In this document: positions 45,429-53,964 of the stretch, one piece after another
How positions within the stretch are numbered: the first letter of the stretch is position 1
Layout of the letters: every line of letters starts with the position of its first letter
Assembly (NCBI GenBank): GCA_021820845.1
Contig: JAKADC010000002.1
Coordinates: forward strand, 186,001 to 250,000
DNA length: 64,000 nucleotides
Source: Pseudomonadota bacterium
GTDB lineage: Bacteria; Pseudomonadota; Gammaproteobacteria; Burkholderiales; Thiobacillaceae
Reading direction: 5' to 3'
Position numbers and translations under genes: made by a program
Notes under the pieces: generated by a model
The model's database searches: none
Told to the model about the DNA's origin: nothing
Seen by the model: the letters and a program-made list of their open reading frames with translations, nothing else

Positions 45429-46633
45429 ACATTTTTCTGTTGTGCGGTTTGCTGACTTCGGGCTGGGCCCAGGCGCTCCAGCTCACCGCCACTCGCCTGT
45501 GGCCGTCCCCCGATTACACCCGGCTGACGCTCGAAGCAGCCCAGCCGATCGCATACAAGTACTTCCTGTTGTCGAATCCGGAACGTCTCGTCGTCGATCT
45601 CGAAGGCGTCGAGGCGAATGCCGCGCTCGATGCGCTGAAGGACCAGCTCACCCCGGACGACCCCTTCATCGGCGCGATCCGCGTAGGGACGAATCGTCCT
45701 GGCGTCATGCGCCTGGTGCTGGACCTGAAAACGGCGGTGAAGCCCTCGGTATTTGCGTTGCAGCCGAGGAAGGAATACGGCAATCGCCTGGTGGTCGACC
45801 TCTATCCGCCGGGCTCGGACGCGACGGCGGCTCAGCCGAGTGCGCCGGAACAGCCCGACGCAGCTGCGCAAACCGCATCGGTCAAGCCGGCGCGGCCGGA
45901 GATTTCGCAGTACAGGCGACTGATCACCGTGGCCATCGATGCCGGCCATGGCGGCGAAGATCCCGGTGCGACCGGGGCGGACGGTTCGCACGAAAAAGAC
46001 ATCACCCTGGCGCTGGCCCGAAAGCTCAAGAAGAAGATCGACGCCCAGGAAAACATGCACGCCGTGCTGATCCGCGACGGGGATTACTTCGTACCGCTCG
46101 GAGAACGGGTCGTCAAGGCGCGCGCGCTGAAAGCGGACCTGTTCATATCGATCCACGCCGACGCGTTCATCAAGCCGCACGCGCGCGGCTCCTCGGTGTT
46201 TGCCCTGTCCGAAAACGGCGCCACGTCGGTCGCGGCACGCTGGCTCGCAAAGCGGGAGAACGACGCCGACCTCATCGGCGGCGTCAACGTCGACGTCAAG
46301 GATCCCTTCCTCAAGCGCACGTTGATCGACCTGTCGCAGACCGCGACCATCAACGACAGCCTGAAACTGGGGCGCGCCGTGCTGAAGGAGATCGGCGGCG
46401 TCAACACGCTGCACCGGGGTGAGGTGGAGCAGGCGGGATTTGCCGTGTTGAAAGCGCCCGACATCCCGTCCATCCTGATCGAGACCGCATTCATCTCGAA
46501 CCCTGAAGAGGAAAAACACCTGAACGACCCCGGCTACCAGGACAAGCTGGTAAGCGCCATCGTCGACGGGGTGAAGGACTACTTCGACAAGCACCCGCTG
46601 ACCGCGCCATCGCGCCTGACCCGCAATCCATGA
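45410..46633 (+). CDS. N-acetylmuramoyl-L-alanine amidase, AmiC/AmiB type
   Basis: 407 residues from the ATG at 45410 (MLYALLNIFLLCGLLTSGW signal); an in-frame ATG at 45368 would add 14 residues containing an Arg-Arg pair, so the export route is uncertain. An AMIN domain (about 25-125) is followed by a Pro/Ala linker and the amidase_3 domain with VAIDAGHGGEDPGA, HEKDITLALA, SIHADAF and LIETAFISNPEE (zinc ligands and catalytic Glu). It cleaves septal peptidoglycan during cell separation. It directly follows tsaE, as in E. coli. The SD site GGAGG is only one base from this ATG. Confidence 0.9.
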   Translation: MLYALLNIFLLCGLLTSGWAQALQLTATRLWPSPDYTRLTLEAAQPIAYKYFLLSNPERLVVDLEGVEANAALDALKDQLTPDDPFIGAIRVGTNRPGVMRLVLDLKTAVKPSVFALQPRKEYGNRLVVDLYPPGSDATAAQPSAPEQPDAAAQTASVKPARPEISQYRRLITVAIDAGHGGEDPGATGADGSHEKDITLALARKLKKKIDAQENMHAVLIRDGDYFVPLGERVVKARALKADLFISIHADAFIKPHARGSSVFALSENGATSVAARWLAKRENDADLIGGVNVDVKDPFLKRTLIDLSQTATINDSLKLGRAVLKEIGGVNTLHRGEVEQAGFAVLKAPDIPSILIETAFISNPEEEKHLNDPGYQDKLVSAIVDGVKDYFDKHPLTAPSRLTRNP

Positions 46634-47163
46634 AGGCGGGCCTGCTCGCGGGGGCGGCCCCGGGCTTCGATCGGCCGCTCGACGTGCTGGAAGCGTGTCA
46701 CGACCGCATCGCCAGGCAGTGCGACACGCTGGAGAAGCTCCTCGCCCACCTGTCTGCTCACGGTGCCGATACCCAGGCGCGCCAGGCTGCGCGTGCGGTG
46801 CTCGCCTATTTCGACACCGCGGCACGCCACCATCACGACGACGAAGAGCGCAATCTGTTTCCGCTGCTCGAGCAGGCCGGGGCGCCCGGTGCGTGCGATC
46901 TGGTCGAAACCCTCACCCTCGAGCACGACGAACTGGCGCTGTTGTGGCGGCGGCTGCGCGCCGCCTTGCAGGGCGTCGAAACGGGTGCGACGAGCATGCT
47001 GGACGAGGCGCCGACTCTCCGCTTCGTCGTGCTGAACCGCAGCCACCTTGAATTCGAGAATACCCACGTGCTTCCGCTGGCGCGCCGGGTACTCGACGCC
47101 GCCGGCCTCGCGCGTCTCGGGCGCGCCATGGCCGCGCGCCGCAACGTGCCGTTCGTGGGCTAG
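46630..47163 (+). CDS. Hemerythrin-domain protein
   Basis: 177 residues. A four-helix bundle pattern with iron ligands: H24 in EACHDRIA, HHHDDEERNLFP, LEHDELAL and HLEFENTHVLPLA. Such HHE proteins bind O2, NO or iron, or repair iron-sulfur centres (Scd/YtfE-like). The start overlaps the amidase stop by 4 bases (ATGA) and mutL starts 2 bases after its end. Function within the class is unknown. Confidence 0.85.
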   Translation: MKAGLLAGAAPGFDRPLDVLEACHDRIARQCDTLEKLLAHLSAHGADTQARQAARAVLAYFDTAARHHHDDEERNLFPLLEQAGAPGACDLVETLTLEHDELALLWRRLRAALQGVETGATSMLDEAPTLRFVVLNRSHLEFENTHVLPLARRVLDAAGLARLGRAMAARRNVPFVG

Positions 47164-47165
47164 GC

Positions 47166-48983
47166 GTGGCGATCCGCATTCTCCCCGACGTCCTGATTTC
47201 GCAGATCGCCGCCGGCGAGGTGGTCGAACGCCCCGCCGCCGCGTTGAAGGAAATTCTGGAGAACAGCCTCGATGCCGGCGCGACCGACATCCAGGTCGAA
47301 CTGGAGCAGGGCGGCGTCAAGCGCATCCGGGTCGCCGACAACGGAAGCGGCATCGCGCACGACGAACTCGCGCTGGCGTTGACGCGGCATGCCACCAGCA
47401 AGATCGCGAGCCTCGCCGACCTCGAACGGGTGGCGAGCCTGGGTTTCCGTGGCGAGGCGCTGGCTTCGATCGCGGCCATCGCACGGGTGCAGCTCACCAG
47501 CCGCCGCGCCGACTCGGGCCACATTCTCGCCGAACATGCCTGGACGCTGCAGGCCGAAGGCGGCCGGCTGGGGGAACCGGCGCCGGCAGCCCGCGCCGTG
47601 GGCACGACGATCGACATCCAGGACCTGTTTTTCAACACGCCGGCGCGCCGCAAATTCCTCAAGACCGAAGCCACCGAATACGCCCATTGCGCCGATGCCG
47701 TGCGGCGGACGGCGCTGGCGAATCCGGGCGTTGCCTTCACCTTGACCCACAACGGCCGCGTGCAGCTCCGCCTGAACGCGGAGCCGCCCTTCGCGCGGGT
47801 GCGCCAGGTTATGGGAGAGGCGTTCGAGCGCGACGCCATCGCAGTCGACGCCGCGGCAGGCCCGCTGCGCCTGTCGGGCTGGGTGATGCGGCCGGGCGCA
47901 GCGTCCGCGAGCCGCGACGGCCAGCACGTATTCGTCAACGGCCGTTACGTGCGCGACAAGCTGATCGTCCATGCGATCAGGGAAGCGTATCGCGACGTGC
48001 TGCATCATCAGCTGAACCCGGGCTACTGCCTGTTCATCAGCCTGCCGCCCGATCTCGTCGACGTCAATGTGCATCCGGCCAAGACCGAGATCCGGTTCCG
48101 CGACAGCCGCGGCATGCACCAGTTCCTGTTCCATGCCGTCGAGCGCCTGCTGTCGGCGCCGCTGGCGGACGCCTTGGCGCCCGCCGCGGCTTCCGATCCC
48201 GGGACGCCTTCGTACGGGCCCGGCTTTGCGATGCCGCGGCAGCTGCCGATGTCCCTGCGGGTGAACGAGGCGATGGCGTTCTACGCGCCGCAGGGGGGGA
48301 CTGCGCAAGGACATGACGATGCCGCGGCCGACATCGGCGGGCAGGGCGGCGGCGTTGCGTTCGCGCCGCAGCCTTTTGCCGAGGCGACGCTGGATGAGAC
48401 GGCGCCGCTTGGGTACGCGCTGGGACAATTGCACGGCGTCTACGTGTTGGCGCAGAACGCCCAGGGACTGGTGCTGGTCGACATGCACGCCGCGCACGAA
48501 CGCGTCGTCTACGAAAAGCTCAAGACAGCGCTCGATGCCCGCGCGGTTCCGGCGCAGGCGCTGCTGGTTCCGGTGGCGCTCGCCGTCGACGCCCGGGACG
48601 TGGCTGAAATCGGACCACATCTGGAATCGTTGGCGGGGATCGGCTTCGAACTGTCGATCACGTCGCCGACCTCGGTGGCGGTGCGTTCGGTGCCGTGGCT
48701 CTTGAAGGATGCCGACCCGGTCGAACTCACGCGTGCCGTGCTGGCCGAGGTTGCCGAATTCGGCGTGGCACGCTTGTTGGCCGAGCGCCGCAACGAATTG
48801 CTGGCGACGCTCGCCTGCCACGGCGCGGTGAGGGCCAATCGCCGCCTGAGCTTGCCCGAGATGAATGCGCTCTTGCGCGAGATGGAGGCGACCGAGCGGG
48901 CCGGACAGTGCAACCACGGCCGGCCGACCTGGTTCCAGATCAGCCTTCGGGAACTCGACGCCATGTTCATGCGCGGCCGCTGA
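47166..48983 (+). CDS. mutL: DNA mismatch repair protein MutL
   Basis: 605 residues from a GTG at 47166. N-terminal GHKL ATPase motifs: RILPDVLISQIAAGEVVERP, LENSLDAGAT, VADNGSGI and GFRGEALASI. The C-terminal domain has D439-M-H-A-x2-E-x4-E, a variant (Met for Gln) of the DQHA endonuclease motif, plus ACHGAVR and CNHGRPT, so it is probably an endonuclease-type MutL used by bacteria without MutH. It works with MutS. Lies directly after the hemerythrin gene. Confidence 0.95.
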   Translation: MAIRILPDVLISQIAAGEVVERPAAALKEILENSLDAGATDIQVELEQGGVKRIRVADNGSGIAHDELALALTRHATSKIASLADLERVASLGFRGEALASIAAIARVQLTSRRADSGHILAEHAWTLQAEGGRLGEPAPAARAVGTTIDIQDLFFNTPARRKFLKTEATEYAHCADAVRRTALANPGVAFTLTHNGRVQLRLNAEPPFARVRQVMGEAFERDAIAVDAAAGPLRLSGWVMRPGAASASRDGQHVFVNGRYVRDKLIVHAIREAYRDVLHHQLNPGYCLFISLPPDLVDVNVHPAKTEIRFRDSRGMHQFLFHAVERLLSAPLADALAPAAASDPGTPSYGPGFAMPRQLPMSLRVNEAMAFYAPQGGTAQGHDDAAADIGGQGGGVAFAPQPFAEATLDETAPLGYALGQLHGVYVLAQNAQGLVLVDMHAAHERVVYEKLKTALDARAVPAQALLVPVALAVDARDVAEIGPHLESLAGIGFELSITSPTSVAVRSVPWLLKDADPVELTRAVLAEVAEFGVARLLAERRNELLATLACHGAVRANRRLSLPEMNALLREMEATERAGQCNHGRPTWFQISLRELDAMFMRGR

Positions 48984-49006
48984 TTACGCGGCGCCGGCAT
49001 TTTGAC

Positions 49007-49012
49007 TATAAT
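49007..49012 (+). promoter_or_regulatory. Probable -10 element for the S24-type gene
   Basis: A perfect TATAAT lies between mutL and the small S24-fold gene, 37 bases before its ATG. No clear -35 is present at the expected distance; a TTGACT overlaps it directly and is probably coincidental. Confidence 0.4.
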
Positions 49013-49048
49013 CCCGAGCTAATTAGTCAGGTATTAACGAGGTTCCCC

Positions 49049-49411
49049 ATGAGCGATTACAGCAGCCGCAAGACCATTCCCATCCAGGACGTCAACGAGG
49101 CCAGCAATTGCGCCGGTGCGGAGCCCTACGCGCTGATGGTTCTGGGCGATTCGATGATGCCCGAGTTCGAGGAAGGCGAAATCATCGTCGTCGAGCCGTC
49201 CGGCCTGGTCAAGGACGGCTCGTACGTGGTGGCCCACGTCAACGACGAATACATCTTCCGCCAGATCGTGAAACGCGACGACGGCTGGATGCTGAAGCCG
49301 CTGAATCCTTTGTACGAGAATATCCCCGTCGTCGGTATCGAGGTCGCCAAGGGCGTGGTGATCATGAAGAAGCGCCCCGGAAAGCGCAGCGAGCAAAAGC
49401 GCTATCTCTGA
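49049..49411 (+). CDS. Small S24/S26-fold protein, catalytic Lys replaced
   Basis: 120 residues with no DNA-binding domain. LGDSMMPEFEEGEIIVVEP contains the Ser nucleophile (S35) in the LexA/signal-peptidase pattern. At the position of the catalytic Lys (LexA VKRL), the sequence reads FRQI, with Arg71, so the Ser-Lys pair is broken. The rest of the fold (DGSYVVAHVNDEY and LKPLNPLYENIPVVGI) is kept. It may be a non-cleaving structural or sensor protein, or use Arg. It lies between mutL and the SOR-like gene. AAGCCA/TGGCTT after its stop (49424-49446) is a weak hairpin. Confidence 0.75.
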   Translation: MSDYSSRKTIPIQDVNEASNCAGAEPYALMVLGDSMMPEFEEGEIIVVEPSGLVKDGSYVVAHVNDEYIFRQIVKRDDGWMLKPLNPLYENIPVVGIEVAKGVVIMKKRPGKRSEQKRYL

Positions 49412-49460
49412 GCATCCAGCAAAAAGCCACACCGAAACAATGGCTTAAGTATTAATTCAA

Positions 49461-49525
49461 TTGATTTATATACCCATAGACTATTTAAATTAATTAGTTG
49501 ACGAATTTACTCAGGTACATAGACT
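49461..49525 (+). promoter_or_regulatory. AT-rich promoter region of the SOR-like gene
   Basis: About 80 bases here are unusually AT-rich. TTGACG at 49498-49503 and TAGACT at 49520-49525 are 16 bases apart; a second pair, TTGATT at 49461-49466 and TTTAAA at 49484-49489, has a 17-base spacer. The octamer CATAGACT occurs twice, at 49475-49482 and 49518-49525. The following 35-base leader contains CAGGAGAAAACC before the ATG. Confidence 0.55.
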
Positions 49526-49560
49526 GGGGGCGTAGTTCAGTTACCCAACAGGAGAAAACC

Positions 49561-50016
49561 ATGAGTGGATTGATTGCTAATTTCCCGACCGACGGCCTTG
49601 TCACGGTCAACCGCGTGATCCTGAAACCCGAATACACGGTCGACGACTTGCAGGAACGCGTCGCTTTTTTGTGCGAAAACGTGAAGACTTATCATTCTGA
49701 TACCGGTTTCGTCGGCGGCTTTGTCGCCCTGAACTCGGGTCTGGTGTCGAATGAAGGCTCGACCATTGGCCAGGCGGTCGGGAGCCCGATGAAGGGCAAG
49801 GAGGCGCTGATCGTGACCTTCTGGACCGACTTCGCGAACCACGAAAAATCGCATCGCTCTGAAACCTTCCAGCCGCTGTTCCGGAAAGTGCTGGAACTGT
49901 GCGAAAACGGCAACGAAGAAATCGCCTACGAGATGCTATGGTCCGGCAAGGCTTATGGCCCCGAGGAGATCGCCGCGGCGCGCGAGGCGAAGGCGCACTA
50001 TGCTCACGCGGCGTGA
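49561..50016 (+). CDS. Single-domain sulfur oxygenase reductase (SOR)-like protein
   Basis: 151 residues, with AGGAGA 7 bases before the ATG. It resembles the N-terminal catalytic half of archaeal SOR (about 308 residues): TFWTDFANHEKSHR corresponds to SOR TFWKDWKDHEEMHR, and LFR follows at the same distance. By this alignment the iron ligands His86, His90 and Glu114 of A. ambivalens SOR correspond to His94, His98 and Glu120, and the persulfide Cys31 to Cys38 (55 versus 56 residues before the first His). A GFVGGF block matches GFVGF. SOR converts sulfur and O2 to sulfite, thiosulfate and sulfide. This short form may dimerise to complete the alpha+beta barrel. It is a monocistronic unit. An in-frame upstream start at 49498 lies within the promoter and is rejected. 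A general ABM-type barrel protein is the fallback reading. Confidence 0.6.
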   Translation: MSGLIANFPTDGLVTVNRVILKPEYTVDDLQERVAFLCENVKTYHSDTGFVGGFVALNSGLVSNEGSTIGQAVGSPMKGKEALIVTFWTDFANHEKSHRSETFQPLFRKVLELCENGNEEIAYEMLWSGKAYGPEEIAAAREAKAHYAHAA

Positions 50017-50057
50017 CGGGGGCAGAGCGGCCTGAGCCGCTTGCAGGACAAGGCTCG

Positions 50058-50085
50058 AACGGCGGGGAATCCCGCCGTTTTTTTT
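50058..50085 (+). terminator. Rho-independent terminator after the SOR-like gene
   Basis: AACGGCGGG (50058-50066), loop GAAT, CCCGCCGTT (50071-50079), then T residues to 50085: a 9-base perfect stem with U-run, 42 bases after the stop. It isolates the SOR-like transcript from the opposite-facing aldolase gene. Confidence 0.9.
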
Positions 50086-50125
50086 ACCCAGGCCGCCCAG
50101 GCGGCGCGGCCCGCTTCACCGGCAA

Positions 50126-51148
50126 TCAGATTTCGGCTTCCATGCTGCGCGCGTATTGTCCGCTACGCGCCAGCCCGTTGAGGCGGCATCGCTTGAGGAA
50201 CGCCTGCTGCGCTGCGGCGGCGTTGCCCTCCTGACCCCGCCACGCTGCCAACACCGGTTCCTGCAATGCCCGCCCGTACGAGAAGCTGACCTGCCACGGC
50301 TGCGGCCCCATCGCGTTCATGCCGTTGAGGTGATCCGTCGCGTCCGCGGCGCCCTGGCCCCCGGAGAGGAATACGATGCCGGGCACGGCTGCGGGCACAT
50401 GCCGCCTGAGGCACCGCAGCGTGGCGATCGCGACCTCCTGCACGCCGGCTTGGTGCGGGCAGTTCTTGCCGGCGATCACCATGTTGGGCTTCAGCAGCAT
50501 GCCCTCGAGCAGCACGCGATGGGCGTCCAACTCGGTGAATACCGCCTGCAGCACCCGTGCTGTCACCGCTTCGGTGCGTTCGATGGGGTGGGCGCCATCC
50601 ATCAGCACTTCCGGTTCCACGATGGGAACCAGCCCGGCCTCCTGGCATAGCGCGGCGTAGCGGGCGAGCGCGTGCGCGTTCGATCGGATGCCGAACGGCG
50701 ACGGCAGCGTGTTTTCATCGACTTCGATCACCGCCCGCCATTTGGCGAAGCGGGCGCCCAGCCGTTTGTATTCGTCGAGCCGCGCACGCAGGCCGTCCAG
50801 GCCCTCGGTCACCTTTTCGCCGGGGTGCAGCGCCAGCGCCTTGGCACCCTGATCGACCTTGATGCCGGGGACGATGCCGCGGCCAGCCAGGAGCGTCGGG
50901 AAGGGGACGCCGTCGCGGGTGCCCTGGCGCAGCGTTTCATCGTAGAGAATCACGCCGCCGATATAGCGCTCGATACCCTCGGTGGTAAACAGGATTTCGC
51001 GGTAGCGCCGGCGGTTTTCCTCGGTGGATTCCACCCCGACCGAATCGAAGCGCTTCCTGATAGTGGGATTGCTTTCGTCGGCAGCCAGCACACCCTTTTG
51101 CTGTGCGACGATGGCGTTAGCGACCGATTGGAGTTCGTCGATGTTCAT
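50126..51148 (-). CDS. Class I fructose-bisphosphate aldolase
   Basis: 340 residues. Animal/plant-type class I aldolase: ADESNPTIRKRFDSVGVESTE, DQGAKAL, WRAVIEV, IVEPEVL with the catalytic Glu and the Schiff-base Lys in MLLKPNMV, and LSGGQ for phosphate binding. Most proteobacteria use the unrelated class II metal enzyme, so this is notable and useful in glycolysis, gluconeogenesis and the Calvin cycle. ATG at 51148 with AAAGGAC upstream; the start at 51190 is rejected. Stands alone, diverging from miaA across 164 bases. Confidence 0.93.
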   Translation of the reverse strand: MNIDELQSVANAIVAQQKGVLAADESNPTIRKRFDSVGVESTEENRRRYREILFTTEGIERYIGGVILYDETLRQGTRDGVPFPTLLAGRGIVPGIKVDQGAKALALHPGEKVTEGLDGLRARLDEYKRLGARFAKWRAVIEVDENTLPSPFGIRSNAHALARYAALCQEAGLVPIVEPEVLMDGAHPIERTEAVTARVLQAVFTELDAHRVLLEGMLLKPNMVIAGKNCPHQAGVQEVAIATLRCLRRHVPAAVPGIVFLSGGQGAADATDHLNGMNAMGPQPWQVSFSYGRALQEPVLAAWRGQEGNAAAAQQAFLKRCRLNGLARSGQYARSMEAEI

Positions 51149-51312
51149 GGGCGAGTCCTTTCCCGGGATGAAAGCCGAAAGCGCGGGCATTTGGCCGGCG
51201 CTCGGCTGAGCGTCACTTCACCACTGTAGACCCTGAACGCTCATGCGGCGGCGAACCCGCTTGCGCGCCCCGGACGACAGGCGCGAGCGGCAAGCTGGGA
51301 GATAATCGACCC

Positions 51313-52254
51313 ATGCCATCCGTCCCCCATCCGCCTGCCGTTTTTCTCATGGGCCCGACTGCATCGGGCAAGACCGCGCTGGCCGTGCGTTTAGTCGAGT
51401 CGTTTCCGCTCGAAATCATCAGCGTCGATTCGGCGCTGGTGTATCGCGGAATGGACATCGGCAGCGCGAAGCCCGATGCGGCCACGCTCGCCCGTGCGCC
51501 GCATCATCTGCTGGATGTCCGGGAACCTACGGAAGCCTACTCGGCCGCGGCGTTTTGCGATGATGCGCGCAGGCTGATGGCCGATATCGCCGCGCGCGGG
51601 AAGGTGCCGCTGCTGGTGGGGGGGACGATGCTGTATTTCCGCGCGCTGTTGCACGGGCTCGACGATCTGCCGCGAGCCGATGCGGCGCTGCGGAAAGCGC
51701 TGGAGGCCGAGGCCGCCGTCCGCGGCTGGCCGGCCTTGCACGCGGAACTCGTCCAGGTCGATCCGACCACCGCCGCGCGGCTGGCACCCAACGATTCCCA
51801 GCGCATCGGCCGCGCGCTGGAGGTTTTCCGGCTCACCGGAACGCCGATGTCCGCGCTGCTCGATCGCGCCCGCGCCGATCTGCCTTACCGTGTGCTCCAG
51901 CTCGCCCTTGTCCCGTCCGACCGGGCCGTGCTGCACCAACGCATCGCCGCGCGCTTCGACGCGATGCTGGCGGCTGGCCTGGTCGATGAAGTGAGGGCCT
52001 TGCGCCTGGCCCACGCGCTCGCGCCCGGCCTGCCCGCCATGCGGGCGGTCGGCTATCGTCAGGCGTGGGCCTACCTCGATGGCGAAATCGATTTGGCGCA
52101 ACTGCGCGAGCAGGGCATCGCCGCCACCCGCCAGCTCGCCAAGCGTCAGCTCACCTGGCTGCGCTCATGGCCCGATGCGGTCGAACTGGATTGTCTTGCA
52201 GACGATCTTGAGGCGGAAGCGATGGCGCTCGTCGCGCGCCATCTGCGGACGTAG
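51313..52254 (+). CDS. miaA: tRNA dimethylallyltransferase
   Basis: 313 residues. P-loop [10 protein letters not shown] at about 13-22, then [41 protein letters not shown] and the [11 protein letters not shown] end, all MiaA features. It adds the dimethylallyl group to A37 of tRNAs reading UNN. Unlike in E. coli, no hfq follows; the Hfq-like gene is 20 kb away. Converges on xseA with 6 bases between. Confidence 0.95.
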   Translation: MPSVPHPPAVFLMGPTASGKTALAVRLVESFPLEIISVDSALVYRGMDIGSAKPDAATLARAPHHLLDVREPTEAYSAAAFCDDARRLMADIAARGKVPLLVGGTMLYFRALLHGLDDLPRADAALRKALEAEAAVRGWPALHAELVQVDPTTAARLAPNDSQRIGRALEVFRLTGTPMSALLDRARADLPYRVLQLALVPSDRAVLHQRIAARFDAMLAAGLVDEVRALRLAHALAPGLPAMRAVGYRQAWAYLDGEIDLAQLREQGIAATRQLAKRQLTWLRSWPDAVELDCLADDLEAEAMALVARHLRT

Positions 52255-52260
52255 GCCGAC

Positions 52261-53616
52261 CTAGTTGTCGCCCGTCGACTCGACCGTCGCGCGAGCCTGT
52301 CCGCGATGGAAACGGATGCCGACGCTATCGCCTGCCTTGAGCGTGGAGGCGTCCTGGACCACCGCGCCGTTTTCCCGCTGGACGATGCTGTAGCCACGTG
52401 CCAGCACGCCTTCCGGGTTGAGGTGGGCAAGGCTGCTGGCGAGCCGCGCCAGGGTGAGCTCGCGCTGCCCCAAAGCGCCCCGGATCCCGCGCCACGATCG
52501 CATGCCCCATGCGTCCAGCCGCTGATGCTCCCGTTGAATGACGTGGCGCGGTGTCACCAGACGCTGACTCAGACGCGCGAGCCGAAGCTGCTCGCCGGTG
52601 AAGCGGCTCTGGGCGCCGCGACCGATGCGCCGCGCCAGCTGCTCCAGGTCGACCTGCCGGCGCCGCAACTGCTCGGCCGGGTGAACCAGGCGGCGCGCGA
52701 GGTAGTCCAGCCGCTGCATCTCGGCGTGCTGCCTGCGCGCCAGATGGTGGCCCAGCTGTCGCGCGAGGTGACCCAGCTCAAGCAGCAATTCGGATCGTGC
52801 CGGACTGGCGAGCTCCGCCGCCGCTGTGGGTGTGGGGGCGCGCAGGTCGGCGGCAAAATCGGCGAGGGTGAAATCGGTTTCGTGGCCGACGCCGCTCACG
52901 ACGGGCATCGGGCTCGCGGCGATCGCGCGCGCCACGGCCTCCTCGTTGAAAGCCCACAGATCCTCGAGCGAGCCGCCGCCGCGACACACGAGCAGAACGT
53001 CGCATTCCCGGCGTGCGCCGGCCGTCCGGATCGCAGCAGCGATTTGCGCGCCGGCATCCGTTCCCTGCACCGGTGTGGGATAGAGGATGACCGGCAGACC
53101 CGGCATGCGGCGTGCCAGAGCCGTCAGCACGTCATGAAGCGCGGCGGCCCGCGGCGAGGTGACGATGCCGACGCAGCGCGGAAAGCGCGGCAGGACACGC
53201 TTCTTCGACGCGTCGAACAGGCCTTCCGCGTCCAGCTTCGCCTTCAGTTTCAGAAACGCCTCGTACAGGCGCCCGGCACCCGCGCGGCGGACCGCTTCGA
53301 CGCCCAACTGGAATTCGCCGCGCGCTTCGTAGAGCGAGGGCAGGGCACGGATCTCGACGTGGTCGCCGTTGACGGGCGTGAAATCGGCAAACTGGTTGCG
53401 CCCGCGGAACATGACGCAGCGGACCTGGGCGTTCGCGTCCTTCAGCGAGAAATACCAATGGCCCGACGCGGCCCGGGTGAAATTGGACACTTCACCGCCT
53501 ACCCAGAGCAGCGGCAAGGCGGATTCGAGCGCCCGACGCGCCATGCGGTTGAGCTCGCTCACGGTGAGCACCGGCAGCGCCGGCGGGCTGCCCGGAAGGT
53601 CGTTCTGGAAATCCAT
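52261..53616 (-). CDS. xseA: Exodeoxyribonuclease VII large subunit
   Basis: 451 residues. An N-terminal OB-fold ([21 protein letters not shown]), the catalytic region [16 protein letters not shown] and [39 protein letters not shown], a long helical coiled region rich in Arg, and the end [13 protein letters not shown]. Its partner XseB is not in the window. ExoVII trims single-stranded DNA in recombination and repair. Confidence 0.94.
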   Translation of the reverse strand: MDFQNDLPGSPPALPVLTVSELNRMARRALESALPLLWVGGEVSNFTRAASGHWYFSLKDANAQVRCVMFRGRNQFADFTPVNGDHVEIRALPSLYEARGEFQLGVEAVRRAGAGRLYEAFLKLKAKLDAEGLFDASKKRVLPRFPRCVGIVTSPRAAALHDVLTALARRMPGLPVILYPTPVQGTDAGAQIAAAIRTAGARRECDVLLVCRGGGSLEDLWAFNEEAVARAIAASPMPVVSGVGHETDFTLADFAADLRAPTPTAAAELASPARSELLLELGHLARQLGHHLARRQHAEMQRLDYLARRLVHPAEQLRRRQVDLEQLARRIGRGAQSRFTGEQLRLARLSQRLVTPRHVIQREHQRLDAWGMRSWRGIRGALGQRELTLARLASSLAHLNPEGVLARGYSIVQRENGAVVQDASTLKAGDSVGIRFHRGQARATVESTGDN

Positions 53617-53964
53617 GCCCTGAGGATAATGGGTCCGCTGCGGCCGGCGTCATGCACAGTCATCAAATTCTCATAAAAAAATTTTGATAACCTTATTGAC
53701 GGTCATTGTTTTTTTATAAAGCGTTGATTTAAAAGGAATAAACGCATTGTCTACTTTTTGGGCCGAATGGCTTTTTCCTTTGTGGGCGGGCGTTTAGGCA
53801 AACCGTCAGGGCGTTTCTCACAGACTTATCCACATCATTTGTGGAGAACTCGCGAGGGTGCGAGAAAAATGTCTCGCCCCGCGCGTTTCGACGATTTGGT
53901 GCTTGCCGAAACCTGCACGCGGGCGCTACATTTCGCCTGATTGTTTTATTGGGAGTGGTATTCA
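53617..53964. other. Gene-free region with AT-rich stretch and DnaA-box-like site
   Basis: This 348-base gap between xseA and exbB starts with an AT-rich stretch (about 53665-53760) and contains a perfect DnaA-box match, TTATCCACA at 53826-53834, with an inverted one-mismatch copy TGTGGAGAA at 53840-53848. A short stem GCGAGA/TCTCGC lies at 53860-53877. TTGACG at 53697-53702 could be a -35. No protein of at least 60 residues with family character is present; this is probably a regulatory region. Confidence 0.5.

Noticed and set aside
49561-50016. First thought to be a DsrC/TusE-type sulfur carrier
   Set aside because: It lacks the C-terminal Cys-containing tail and the DsrC core; the SOR-like ligands fit better.
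53617-53964. Chromosome replication origin
   Set aside because: Only one perfect DnaA box with one near-copy; none of dnaA, dnaN, gyrB or gidA is in the window.
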